DNA from: Maylandia zebra
Lineage: Eukaryota > Chordata > Actinopteri > Cichliformes > Cichlidae
DNA: 64,000 nucleotides
Assembly: GCF_041146795.1 (NCBI RefSeq)
Contig: NC_135172.1
Location: 13,010,137 to 13,074,136 of the forward strand
Reading direction: 5' to 3'
How positions within the stretch are numbered: the stretch's first letter is position 1; the number at the start of each line of letters is the position of its first letter. The notes under the pieces were generated by a model that did not search any database, had not been told where the DNA came from, and was given only the letters and a program-made list of their open reading frames with translations. A program made the translations under genes and the position numbers. Shown here piece after piece: positions 30,796 to 42,772 of the stretch.

Positions 30796-32110
30796 GGGGA
30801 TGACTGAAGGGATCACCTTGCTAATCCTTGCTGTCCAAACTGGCCTCATTGAGCTGCAGGTCATCCACAGAGCCTTCCTCCTCTCTATCATCCTCTTTAT
30901 TGTTGTTGCTTCCATCCTGCAGTCCATGCTGGAGATAGCTGAGTCCTAGCCCTGGGAGCATGTAGAGGCAATTAAGATAATATACCAAAGACTTTTTTCA
31001 TGTGTTTATTTTTAAGAAAACTCTGTGTCCCACTGTTTGTTTTATTTTTTACTGATCATAAACAACTATTAATAACTATGGGCAGTTAGTTAATTATCAC
31101 AGAATTCATTATCTATGGTCATCAGTACAACTCATGCTAACATCATAAGTTAAGTAATACTACGGTGTACTGTCCTTCTTTCTTCATTCTTAAACAGGCA
31201 GTTTGTCTTTTTGACATCAATAAATGTAATCTGACTGAATGTGTGTTTGCAAAGCCTGTTATCAACCTGACTGCTTTCTCATACGCTGGTTTTGCTGCCC
31301 GTCCCGTAGGAGTTTGTGGAAGCACTTCCGTGCAGTTTCTCTCTGTCCCTTCCTGCTGATCTTTCCAGCGTACATGGCTTTTATGATCTGCCAGTTCTTC
31401 CACACGGACTTCTGGCTTCTCATCATCATCTCCTCCTCAATCCTCACCTCTCTCCAGGTAACACACAACCGCATCGCAGTGTGCAAAAACATTAAATTAA
31501 ATAGTTTAAACTTGCTCTACCCAAACAGTTCAGGCCAATAATAATTAAACATGTATATTTGCTTGTTTTTTAATTCCATAATAACTCTGAAACACTCTAC
31601 CGCCAGGTGCTTGGCACTCTGTTGACCTGTTGTTCTCTTCATGGTGGAGGAGTTTCATAAAGCTCCAGTGGAGAACATGGATGAAGTCATATATTGTGTA
31701 AATGGGACCTACAGATTGCTGGAGTTTCTGGTATGTGTCACACACACGTACAGCAACTCTTTGCTAAGTTCTGACTGTAAACCAACACTGTCATGTAATG
31801 CATCAGCACTGTCTCTGCCTAACTGTCAGTGATTTGTTACCTCACCAGGTTGCGGTGTGCTGTGGTGTATCAGAGAGTGTATTTGGCGAGTGGAGTATGA
31901 TGGGAAGCACCATCATCTTGGTCCACTCATACTATAACGTCTGGCTCAGAGCCCAGCTGGGCTGGCAGAGCTTCCTGCTCAGGAGAGATGCTGTAAACAA
32001 GATAAAAAGCCTCCCCACAGCTAGCAATACACAGCTGGAGCAGTATAACGACATCTGTGCTATACCTTGTGTGTCACCTCTGACACCAAGAACTGCAGCA
32101 AGCGTTTGGT
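30796..32110 (+). pseudogene. rnf145: RNF145-like decayed copy, RING domain absent
   Basis: Four exons match RNF145, a multi-span ER-membrane E3 ligase linked to sterol control: 30796-about 30960 (LIELQVIHRAFLLSIILFIV), 31310-31457 (SLWKHFRAVSLCPFLLIF), 31607-31730 (MVEEFHKAPVENMDEVIY) and 31849-about 32075 (HSYYNVWLRAQLGWQSFLLR, ending NDICAI). The first exon loses frame after MLEIAE, and the third changes frame between LGTLL and MVEEF. The sequence departs from RNF145 right where the RING cysteines should begin, and no RING exon follows. The upstream exons are also missing. Splice sites are mostly intact, so decay is recent, or these are assembly errors in a real gene. Confidence 0.8.
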
Positions 32111-32136
32111 GCTAGAGGTCACATTTTGAGTTTGTG

Positions 32137-32370
32137 AAGATATTTAAGGTAGACACACGTAATTAGCAGCAGCTGTGTTGTTGATCGGGAGGAAGCAAAC
32201 AGTTTGTGACCGCTGCACTGCTGTTAAATCCTAGAAATAAAGAATCTGAAGGACAAGATGAGTAAGGCTGGAGTTATTGGACTGTATCAAGTTTAATAAA
32301 TTCATGCATACCAGTGACATTGCGTCACCCCTGCCAACGAACACCCCAGTGGTTTCAAGCCTGGGCTTAG
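32137..32370. repeat. Dispersed repeat, copy B
   Basis: Similar to 16417-16650. It follows immediately after the point where RNF145 similarity ends, so it may mark the breakpoint of that gene copy. Confidence 0.6.
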
Positions 32371-32466
32371 CCTCTACAGGAGAGGTTTCAGCCATGTGTG
32401 TCCATCACAAGCCCACCACCATGATCTCAGGCCTTGAGGCAACAATCATGAAAACTAATCTTAACT

Positions 32467-32595
32467 GAGAGTGTTGGATGTCCTCATTGTTGCAGAGCAC
32501 ATGGACAGCATACTCACCTGGTTCTGTGGGCCAGCAGCACATGTCACACCATCCATCACCCTTGTCATCACATTCAATCTTGGTCTGAGAGAAAC
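32467..32595 (-). pseudogene. Single filamin-type exon
   Basis: On the minus strand, after a CTTCAG acceptor, the frame gives [18 protein letters not shown], then [20 protein letters not shown] and HS. The [11 protein letters not shown]...[17 protein letters not shown] pattern is characteristic of an Ig-like repeat of filamins, which crosslink actin. No neighbouring filamin exon is visible within several kilobases on either side, although filamin genes have dozens of closely spaced exons. It is a dispersed exon fragment or a badly interrupted gene. Confidence 0.65.
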
Positions 32596-33330
32596 CTGAA
32601 GACAGAAACGTTCAATGATAAAAACACACAGTGGAATAAAATTGTGAGAAGTCATCAGTTGATGCAGTTTAAGGACACTTGTTGTTCTGTGCAGTCTCAC
32701 CTGGAGCTTGCGCTTCTAGTTCATGCCATCATCACCAAAGATTCTTCAATTAATAGTTTAAAGATGTCCATGAATGCACTGCTAACTGCTCTTCACCCTG
32801 ATAAAAATCAACATGCATTTAGAATAAGAAACACTTTTACAAAACCAAAAGCTTCACTGTACTTAGTGATTTATATGTCTAAGAAACAGGTTCAGTTTGT
32901 AACTGAGAGAGCGGCTCAGTGGTGCTGAATTATATTTCCAATAGAAACACAATTTCATATGTTGTAGTAACAACACACTGCCACAAGATGGCAGCCTAGG
33001 CCTACTTTACCATGCTGTTCCAGTCAAAAAGAAAAAGTGACAGAGCCTTGAAAGAGTGACAGAGACACTTTTTATGAACTCATCTGTAATGTGTCACCTT
33101 TTCTGTAGAATGAAGAAGTGCTTCCCTTCTTTTAAAGTAAATACAGGCTTACAAAGATCCTCTAAACAAAAAATCCTCGCCTGCAGAGAGCAAATTCTCT
33201 TAAATAAATGGGGGTAAGCGTAAGCTGAAGCCATCTGATGTTTATGTTCATGAATATAACACACTGAAACATTTTGTCTTTGTTTTTATTGTTTATTAAA
33301 ATACTTTTAAATGTCTAGTTTTAGTTTAAG
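32596..33330. other. No feature recognised
   Basis: AT-rich spacer between the filamin exon and the zinc-finger gene's 5' region. Confidence 0.35.
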
Positions 33331-33479
33331 AACCATCTAGTCCAGCAGGTGGCGGTAATGCACCTTAAAGCTCTAACCGCCAAAGAAAAACCCCAAAGAA
33401 GAAGAAGCCGCGAAGTTCCCGCTTCATTGCGTTTGTGTTTTAGTTTATTTTTCTTCCTCATCTAAAGTGAAGCACTAAG
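33331..33479 (+). promoter_or_regulatory. Probable 5' end of the zinc-finger gene
   Basis: A motif often seen near teleost gene starts (CCAGCAGGTGGCGGTAATGC, then AACCGCCAAAG and GAAGAAGAAG) is followed by GC-richer sequence. A likely non-coding first exon ends at a GTAACT donor at about 33480. The promoter role is inferred from position and from recollection of this repeat at other fish gene starts. Confidence 0.4.
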
Positions 33480-34786
33480 GTAACTTTGATCTGAGTTCAG
33501 TCAATCTTGAATTTAGCTCCTGAGTGAAGTTTTCTGTTGCTCTCCTCGGTCTCTGTTGTCAGTTATTTGTGAACCAGTTGAAAGAAAAAGCCTCTACATC
33601 AAGTCAAGCTGCTATAAACTAATTTACAAGAAAATATTAACAAATGCTAATGAAACACAGAGAAGTGTTATTATTAGAAGAAAGCTTTTAAATTAGCTAA
33701 GTGTAATCAGAGTTTCTATTATTTTATTAGTCTGTTACTAAGCGCTAGTTAGCATCTCTGTCACTGTGTGGCACCTGCATAGTTTTTGAATGCAGCATGC
33801 TATCCAAGCTAGCTAGCTAACGCCAGCCATCATCAATATAAGGTCACTTCCAGCGCCAAAAAATCCAAATATGTTGGCGGTAAAAGTGCTATAATGAAAT
33901 CAATTTAAAAGAAAGGTAAAAAATAAATGTATTCCAGACTAAAACACAGCTGCCTTTGTCTTATCAGCAAAGTTGTGTCAGCCCACAGGGCATGTGATTG
34001 TAAAAACTGGCCTCACTCTGAGAGGCCTGTTGTTAGAATCATTTCAAAGATAATTTGATAAATTCTGATCAGTATTCAGTAAATGAGCCTGATTAACTGT
34101 TAGCAAAATAATAATGATAGGCCAGAGATACCAGAGATTCATTTTTAAAACAAATACAGCCTCGAACCCCAAGAGGGGATCTGTGTTTTAAAAGTACTGC
34201 AGAGTTTTTAAAATAGAATAGAATAGTCTTTTATTGTCTTTGTACATATTCAACTAAATTGTGGGTGCTCCACACCAACCGTGCATGGAAAACAATATAA
34301 ATAGTAAGACAGTAAGAATAAATTAGAGGACAGGTTGCAGAATGCTTGAAAGTAGTGCAATGGACTTGATATAAGTAGAGAATCGGAGTGTGACTGAGTG
34401 ATGAGGGTTACTCAGATCATGGCTCAGATTTCTACACCCACTCAGATAGGATAATCTTCCACGGCACACCTGATCAGTTCTCACGGCACACGTATATATG
34501 CCGCGGCACAGTGGTTGGGAAACACTGTACTCGTTTATGCAGGTCCATCGATTGTTCTGTTTTTGTTCTTTGCCAGGGCTTTTTTTAAAGAGGAATTGCT
34601 CTCCTGGTACTGGTGTGCCATACTGCTGAATTTGGTATCGGTGCTCAAACCTTTTGTGTATGTTTTAAACAAGTTGCTCACCCAGGGAAGCTAAAATTTG
34701 TTGTTTGTGCTCTCAGATGAACATATGAGACACTTTGACTCTTCAGTGCAGTGTGGAGCCTAACAAAGTTCTGTTTTGTGTCCCAG
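33480..34786. other. Intron 1 of the zinc-finger gene
   Basis: No exon seen. AT-rich sequence with no repeat that I can name. Confidence 0.35.
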
Positions 34787-34873
34787 CTGATCAGCAGGAG
34801 GAGAAGAGTCTGACGGAGCAGCAGGGGAACATTTACGCTACTTGGACTCAGCTCAGCCACTGCAGAGAAAACA

Positions 34874-37800
34874 ATGAGTTCGACAAAGAAGGTGACAGAT
34901 ACTAGTGTTAAGAAATACTCCATTAACCCTTTAAGGCCTATTGGAGCAGGAATGCTCCGTTTTGCGTAACAATTTTAAAATCCCGGTAGAACTGCACTTA
35001 AGCTAACACAATTATTTTATTTAGGAATAGTTGTACTTACATCTTATGCCATCAGCTTGCCCTAGGTCACGTTTCCTTCCACATATGTATTTGCAGAAAT
35101 TGCATAAAAAGCACTTGCAGCAAAAAAACATAATATACCAGAAACACGCTTTGCTGTTCATAGCACTTCCTATGTTGGAATAGATGCCAGCGCGAACTAT
35201 CACATGTCCAACTTTACCTGCCAAAACCTGCCTTCAGCGACACCTATACTGGTGTTTTTAAAAGTCATGTTTGACTTTATTCTTTTCTGTATTGTTTCTG
35301 GGATGCTTAGAACTCAAACTGCACTGTTGGTAATAGTTTATTTTGATGCACATGCTGTTTGTTTGCAAATTTGCATTATAATATTTATTTTTGTTTTTCC
35401 TCAAAAATGCTCAAAAACAAATTTCCTGTGGTTGGAAACAATGTGCAACTTTTTTAAATTTACAGTTTTGAGGGATACAATTTTCTAACTACAAATATGT
35501 GTAAAAAACAAAACAAAAACAATTTAAATTTTTTTGTATTTTATTGCAGTTTTTTTGCACTTTATGTAGTTACTATGGACTTAATGCATAGATATTATTA
35601 ACATTTGGGATATAATGGTCATATTGATGTATAGCAACTTGAAATGCTCCCCAAAATGGCATTAAGGCAGGGCTCTAGACTAACTTTTTGCCGGTACGCC
35701 TAACTTTAAAAAGTTAGGTGTACCAGCACAAAAGTTAGGCGCACACAAATTTTATAATAATTTATATAATATAATGTGTTTTTCTGGATACACTGTGCTT
35801 TTTCAGCATTCAAAGATTGATGACACCGTGTCAGAGCACTGGCTATGAATTTCAGAAGGATCAGGCCTTAACTTAACAGAAAAGTTAGCAATAGTTCTTT
35901 TCCTATTACAGCTACATCCACTTCTGTCGTGCCTAGGCTGCTCACTAGGGCTGGGTATCATCACTGATTTCTATAATCCATTCGATTCCGGTTTTCAAAG
36001 TCCCGATTCGATTCAAATTAGCCTCAGACAGTCAGAAATATTATAATTCTGATCATTTATCAGTACTGACTTCTTCAGAATTGTGAACATCACAGCAGAT
36101 GCCTTTGTGTGAAAGTAACTGAGAATAAAACACAGAAAAACATGAAGGAGATTTTCCTTGTCTGGCTTTTTATAGCAGATAACCTTAAAAATATTCTACA
36201 ATGTTCTGCATATAAAGTTTAAATTTCTTCAGTATTGAACAACAGAAAAAATAGGCTTGCTTGTCCGATGTCATTTAAGTGAAAAAAAGAATAGAAAAAG
36301 ACAGCAGCCACAGCGCCGTAAACAGCGGTAGACTGGTGGGTAATAAGCGAATGAATAATACAGAAAACAGAGATTGGAGACGGGAAACTGTTCTTGAAGT
36401 ACAGAGAGAGAGAGAGAGAGCTAGCTGTGCATGAAGTGTGATTTTAATAGTCGTGGAAGCAAAACAGCAAAATTCATTACGACATTGATCAAATGTGAAG
36501 CGCAGTTTGCTGCTTCTTTTGCTGCTGGCTCGGTGAATTTTGGTTGGAGAGAGACAAAACCTGCAGCTCAGAATCAGCGCAAAAAGACGTAATCACAGCG
36601 TGGACCGGACGCATCAGGATCGCTAAGCTGAGAAAGCCGAGAAAGACAAAGCTGATTCTGATGCGTTGGCTCTGTGTTTACGTCTTTGTGTGGAGTCCGT
36701 GTACCTGCTCTCATTTGCTGTTTGGTTGTTGTTGAAATGGTTTTGTGAGCTTTAATCTGAGAATCTGGCGTTTCTGGCAAAACACAGTTATATTTAAAAG
36801 TCGATTCAGGATTTAATGAATTGATATCGCTTTATTCAAGCTACTCACCTCCCACTTCCACCTGCACTTTCAACTGGACCACGGCCAATCAGAGAGGTCC
36901 CGCCCCTTACTATCTCTGATTGGTTTAGTCCACGATAGGGGCATAATGTGTGTCTGTTGTTGACCACAGGGAAGGTTGCAGATTTTTTTTTTTTTTTTTT
37001 TTTGCTACCCGAACATTTGGTCGCACAGGTGCAAGCAAATATATTTTTTAGTCGCACCACTGAAAAATTTGGTCGCATTTGCGACCAAATTGGTCGCACT
37101 CTAGAGCCCTGCATTAAGGGCATGTAAAAATTAGAGATGGACCGATCCGATATCACGTATCGTATCGGTTCGATACTGACGTAAATTACTGGATCTGATA
37201 TCGGAGAGAAATAAAAAATGTAATCCGATCCATTAAATTTCAAAAAAGCACCTCACAAAACTTGCGACATGGCGTAACTCGGCTCATAACCGTAGCACGT
37301 CAGAGCAGTGTGCTCACGTGATAGAGCGGCTGTGTGTATTTGTAGCCTCGCTACCAATCCGGCATTTCATCTCCGAGGAAGTTATCCCAGAGAGAAGTAA
37401 AGCAAGTGTGTAAGTTCGTCTCTGAATGTTTGTAAAGCATTCCTGCGATGGAACATATATGGAGCGACTGCCTCTTCTCTCCCCCTCCCTCTCCTGCTGC
37501 TACTTCAGTCATGAAATCATGATCAGCTGATCGGCTTTTCTGTCGCGAGTCCGTCTCTCTTGTTTGTTTATTGCCCACTTCGCGCCAGAAAGAGGAAACC
37601 AGCAGCTGAACAACAGCAGCACGTTTAACCTTGATAAGCTGTTGTTAGAATTTATTTAATATTACTTTCTACACCAGGATCCTTTTCTAGCTGACGGCTG
37701 GTAACTGTGCAGGGGCGGATCTAGCAAAGTTTAGCCAGGGTGGCCGATAGGGCATTAACAGGGAAAAGGGGGCACAAAGACATCCTTTTCTTTCTTATTC

Positions 37801-40800
37801 TCATTTAAAATGTCTAGATTTTAATAAATAATTATCTGAATCTTACACCCAAAGTTTTAATCTGATGTAAAATGTATAGAAGTCCATGACTGTATATAGT
37901 AACTAAGCCTAATATACCCTAGTAAGCTTTACTACTTTTTCCTTTGGGAAGGTACCATCTGTGCAGTCTGCAATTCTGTTGAAGAAAGATGTTGAATCTA
38001 TTTAATTATTCTTGAAAAATAATTGATTTCTGTGAATCTTTTTTCACACTGCATCAAATTAAAGTTGATTATGTTGATTAAGCATCATGAAGTGGAGGGT
38101 GGGTGATTCCCTATCTATTTTTTTTTTTTGCTGGGAGTTTTAGAGCCCTATTATTTAGGTTACTTACTCCTTAAAATACCAGAATAGGGAGGATGGAGTA
38201 GGATTAAGTGTATTAGATTGATCACTATTACTGAACTATGAAATATTTGGGTGCTGTGTATTTTTTGCATACAGGTATAACAGAATAGCTTTAGTGTTTT
38301 GTTTTTTAACTTGAGTATGAACTTATACAAAAACAGCAAGATATTAAAAAAAAAACAGTTCTGTTGATTAAAAAATACGGATTCATATCGGTATCGGCAG
38401 ATATCCAAATTTATGGTATCGGACATAAAAAAGTGGTATCGTGCCATCTCTAGTAAAAATATAAACATAAGCTCTTGGTTCTATGGTAGGTCTTAAAGGG
38501 GTAAAAGATGAAGTACTGATATATATTTTATGCAAAACTAACTGAACCTTGTGCTATATTAATGTAATGTAATATTCATGTAATAATACAATGCCTACAT
38601 TGTAGAGGGTGACTTTGCCTCTAAAGAGGAAAATGGGCAGGGAAGAGGTTAAAGTGGGATTCAGCAGGATTCAACCCTAAAATCAGCTGTAGTGGCTCAG
38701 TGTGGGGAAAAGAGTCACAGCTCACAATCATTTCTATTGAGAGCTCCAGTCGATGTTCTTAATGTACAGGCTGTGATCAGCTGACCTGCTGCTCTCTGTG
38801 GATGTACACAACTGAATTCAACCAGATGTCTGCAGATGTTTCATGAGTTGTCCTGGCTGATTTCCATCCTCTACACCAGGGGTGTCAAACTCAACTGCAC
38901 AGGGAGCAAAACTCAAGGCACACTTTAGGTCGCGGGCCAAACAAGATAAACATTTATTGAACACACTAAAACCATGTTTTTTAAACAGAAATATGAATAA
39001 AAACAGACAGGAATTTTATTCCAGAATAAATAAACTTAAAAAATCAACTTTAACTTTAAATGTTTTGATCTTCATAAAAATATATCCTGTCAAAATTATG
39101 CAAGTTAGAAATATGAACATGCTGCAAAAACCCCAGAAAAAATAAATGAAAACATACACAAGGTTGGAGCTGCATGTAGACGGAGCTGGGGCATTGCTGC
39201 AGGAATGGAACTAATAAACTGTGCAGGCCATTCAGTGTCGTACTTTGCCTTGAGTGTACCATTACACTGCAGCTCCATCTGAATCTGCACAGGTGCAGTT
39301 TCCACGTAAAAAAGAAGCTTGAAATTCTCTTTTTGTGCTTCACAGTCACCAAAGCGCCGCGAACTCAGTGCGCTCAGTTTATCAGCAAAGTGCGCCGACT
39401 TGGTTCAACATTACTTGGCAACAGGGAAAGTGAGACAGGTTGCACTGGTGCATTTGTGACAGCTTCACTTGAAATGCCTTCACTGCATCATACATGCCAT
39501 GTCCATTGTTAAATCTCCCAATTCTTTTGATCTTTGGGCTGAAGGAAGGACAATACTCGGTGTATAAATGCTCAATCAACAATCTTTTATTCCATACAAT
39601 TCAACACTTTTGAGCATAAACCATCCGGAGGGGAGATGAGCGCGGGAGGGTGTCCGCCTGATCTCGAAGCGTCTGAGTGTTTCTCACATTCTTATAGCTT
39701 CAGCCCCCCTCCACCTAGTCATAAAACCTAAACATTCACATTCTTTCTCTCTTACGGCGCCTAAGTGACGGCCTTGGCTCCCTGTTTTATCTCCTCCTGA
39801 TGAGATGGGGCAGAAAACCTCTCCGGTATGCTCTGTTCTCTTCTAATCAGACAAATAAGGCCATGACTCTCTGAAAACAGTATTTCTTATACCTCAGCAG
39901 TATAATGCATCATAAAACAATATCACTCATTCACAATAAATCAGCAGTCTAATGTAATACAAATCAGTTTAATAACTGTAATAGTTGTCACCTTCTTCAA
40001 AGTCAGGAGAATAATGCAAACTAAAACTACATAATAATTTCACTATCTTTAATTAGGGGTATAACGTGGCATAAGATAATATAATAATCTCACACCATGA
40101 ACTGACAGATTTCCTTGCTGAGCTCAAAAACTCTATTGAGAACTTTTTCCCAACTCAGCCAACGGAACTCTGTATGATAAGGATGTCGCCAAACTCTGAA
40201 TCATAGAAGGATGAAATTGATGGTGATTTAAACCTTTAAACTCAGATAAGATTTACGGTTTGTGTTACAGTGATCGTTACATGCTCCATTTATAGGACTT
40301 TACCACACAGCCTGGTGTATGATGCAGGATTGGATTTCATGTGTTACTGTTTAGGCTCAAATCAATTTGATCTTTGAAGCCCGCAGTGATGAAATAACTC
40401 CCCTCAAATGACTTAAACCAAAAGTAACAAGCCTGTGTTGAAAATGTAAGGAGTAGAAAATACAGATTTTTTTTTTTTTTTAATGTAGCGAGTAAAAGTA
40501 AAAAAAAACGTCAGGTTACAGTCAGACTCTGACATCATCCTTCACTGAACCAAGCTAGTAACTGTTACATATGATTTATTATTATCGAATAAATTATACA
40601 ATTATAGAAATATATAATAGGAAACAAACAGGAAATATAAAAAAGTACAGACCTGGTAAACATTTATTACTATTCTGAGTGTGTTAGCATTAATATTTGT
40701 GCACAGGCAGGAGGGATGGGCATGATTTTAGAGTGTTTGAACAATGATTAATTATCTTTAACAGCAGGTTGGATGTAATGTGTTACTACTACCAGTAGGT

Positions 40801-42572
40801 GGGGATAAGAGACCTTTAAGGTGTTTGGTGCCACACTCCACCTTCAGGTTTAAAACTAGTGTTAATGGAGGGAGTTTGAAGCTTCAGTTTGTTTAATGAC
40901 TGCATTTCACTCACTGCCTCTGTTTGTATCTCTGTCACTGCAGGACCAACATGGACCGAGAAGTCAGCGCTCTCAGGAGGCCGACAAACCTCACAGAAGA
41001 AAGAGAGAGAAAAAAAACACCTGTGACGAGTGTGGGAAGGATTTTACCTGGAAGTTTAAACTAAAACAACATCAGCTCATCCACACTGGAGAGAGACCGT
41101 TCAGCTGTGACTTGTGTGGAAAGTCGTTTTCCTGGAAGAATTCCCTGAAAACACACCAAGTCGTCCACAGTGGAGTTAAAGCTTACAGCTGTGATCAGTG
41201 TGGCAGAGCTTTTATTCACAGTAGCCACTTACAGAGACATCTAGTTACCCACTCTGGAGTTAAGGCATACAGCTGTGACATCTGTGGAAAAACGTTCAGC
41301 CAGCTAGGGTACCGAAATATACACGTACGCATTCACACCGGAGAAGATGTGTAATGGTGTGATCAGTGTGGCAAATACTTTACAACAGACACAGAGTTAC
41401 AACGCCACATGTTTACCCACACTGAGGAGAGACCTTATCAATGTGACCTGTGTGAGAAGACTTTTAAAACTCCACAGTACCTGAGACAACACCAACAGAT
41501 CCACACCAGAAAGAGACTCTACAAGTGCAGTTACTGTGAGGTTTGTATTTTTATTTTTATCTTGTAAGTTCAGTCTGACTGTTTGGAACAAGTCTGCTCA
41601 TTAAATTGTGTTAGCATGTTAGCAGTTCTGCACCACCGAAGAGTAGCTCTGAGCCATTATTCAGGTTTTCATTTCATTTAAGTGTAAGTCAGATGTTACT
41701 GTAATATTAAATAAGTATTGCTGTAGTATTATGGTGGTAGTATTGTAGTTATTGTAGCCCAGTAAACTGAGTGTGTTAATCGAAACAGTAAAATGTAATT
41801 GGACGTCTGCAGAGATGCTCTTTATTTCAGGCGACTTTCAGGATAAAAGTGTTGAAGGACTGACTTACACGGTCTTTGTGTCTTTGTTTAGAAGCAGAGC
41901 GACACAGATGGATCCACTTCTCAACCCTGTCATCGCTGTGGTGGTGGGAAAGACTTTCGTTGTGACATCTGTGGAAAAACTTTCAGTCAGCAAGCCGGCC
42001 TAAAAATACATCAACGTAAACACACTGGAGACAAACTGAAATACTGCAAAGAATGTGGGAGAAGCTTCCCCACATCAGCTGAGTTAAAACAACATGAACT
42101 CTTTCACAGTGGGGTCAAAAAGCACCTCTGTGATCAGTGTGGGTCATCCTTCACCACTGCAAGTCAGCTTAAAACACACAAACGAGTCCACACAGGAGCG
42201 AAACCATACAAGTGCAGACACTGTGACAAAAGCTTCTCACAGTCAGGTCATCGTAACGAGCATGAACGTACACACATGGAAGGAAACTACAGCTGTGAGC
42301 AGTGTGACAAGAGCTTCAGTAATCTCAGTTCATACTCTGCACACAAACGATCCCACGTTACTAATAAACTGTTTCACTGTTACCACTGTGCCAAAACATT
42401 CACTTCATCATCTGCTCTGTGCAAACATCAGCGCGATCACGCAGGGCTGAAACCGTTCCCATCACAGGACGACAGCGAATCTGAAGAGAGAGAAACATCC
42501 TCTTCTGGTTTCAGAGTCCAACTTAAAACCCTGGAGATCAGGCTCCACAGAGCTCAGGTCGGCTCTCCTTAA
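34874..42572 (+). CDS. C2H2 zinc-finger protein gene with a stop inside the array
   Basis: A 5' exon (34787-34891) holds the start ATG at 34874 and six codons (MSSTKK) before a GTGACA donor. Exon 40944-41540 continues in phase (DQHGPRSQRSQEADKPHRR) and encodes fingers with the TGE[KR]P-type linkers: TCDECGKDF, SCDLCGKSF, SCDQCGRAF, SCDICGKTF. A TAA at 41352-41354 follows finger 4 (GEDV stop), giving a protein of about 142 residues. Two more fingers follow in the same frame, and exon 41892-42572 adds six more plus an acidic/Ser tail. AATAAA signals lie at 42742 and 42763. Proteins of this type bind DNA in the nucleus. The stop may be a real truncation, an error or a polymorphism. The 6-kb intron is full of DNA transposons. 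Confidence 0.8.
35668..37111. mobile_element. hAT-type non-autonomous element 1
   Basis: Terminal repeats CAGGGCTCTAGA and TCTAGAGCCCTG lie between perfect 8-bp duplications CATTAAGG (35660-35667 and 37112-37119), which define the hAT superfamily. The 1444-bp element has no transposase frame. Its right third contains repeated TTGGTCGCA motifs. At about 35949-36840 a further element-like stretch starting GGGCTGGGTATCATCACTG may be nested. Confidence 0.85.
37132..38452. mobile_element. hAT-type non-autonomous element 2
   Basis: Terminal repeats TAGAGATGGACCGATCCGAT and (reverse complement) TAGAGATGGCACGATACCAC lie between perfect 8-bp duplications GTAAAAAT (37124-37131 and 38453-38460). The 1321-bp element has no transposase frame. 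An inner stretch from about 37711 (CAGGGGCGGATCTAGC) to about 38150 looks like another insertion. Confidence 0.85.
38505..38877. other. Zinc-finger gene intron, no feature recognised
   Basis: No exon or named repeat seen. Confidence 0.35.
38878..39480. mobile_element. hAT-Charlie-like fragment
   Basis: It starts with CAGGGGTGTCAAACTCAACT and continues with GTCGCGGGCCAAACAAGATA, the left end of a common vertebrate hAT group. The right terminal repeat is not seen, so the end coordinate is approximate. Confidence 0.5.
39500..40098 (-). mobile_element. Possible solo LTR (fossil)
   Basis: The stretch has LTR-like bounds (minus-strand start TGTGAGATTATTATATTATC near 40098), a polyadenylation signal (ACAATCTTTTATTCC on the plus strand) and a GC-richer middle. 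I could not fix the left edge or a target duplication, so it is tentative. Confidence 0.3.
40099..40943. other. Zinc-finger gene intron, 3' part
   Basis: AT-rich sequence without a recognised repeat. It ends at the TCACTGCAG acceptor at 40943. Confidence 0.4.
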
Positions 42573-42772
42573 GTTTAAGTTAAAGTTCTAATGAGGCTAT
42601 GAATCAAACTGTTCCTATAGTTCAATGTTAATCTTTATAAATTGTTCTTCTGTAGTGTTTGTGTTCAGTCGTTACCTTTTTTTTCAGTGGTTGGATTAAA
42701 AATCAGTTTCAGTTGAAGTTTTTATTGAATGTATTTTGTTAAATAAAGTTAAAAAAATGTTAAATAAAGAAT

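Larger units (their letters stand above)
34923..38504. mobile_element. piggyBac-like non-autonomous element (outer shell)
   Basis: The left end TTAACCCTTTAAGGCCTATT and the right end (reverse complement TTACCCCTTTAAGACCTACC) form matching terminal repeats beginning at TTA(A). With the two inner hAT elements removed, the shell is about 0.8 kb with no transposase. piggyBac-like membership is inferred from the TTAA start and CCCTTT termini. Confidence 0.5.

Noticed and set aside
36845-37243. 132-codon minus-strand frame
   Set aside because: Crosses the terminal repeat of one hAT element and the start of the next, with a long poly-Lys run from a T-tract; not a gene.
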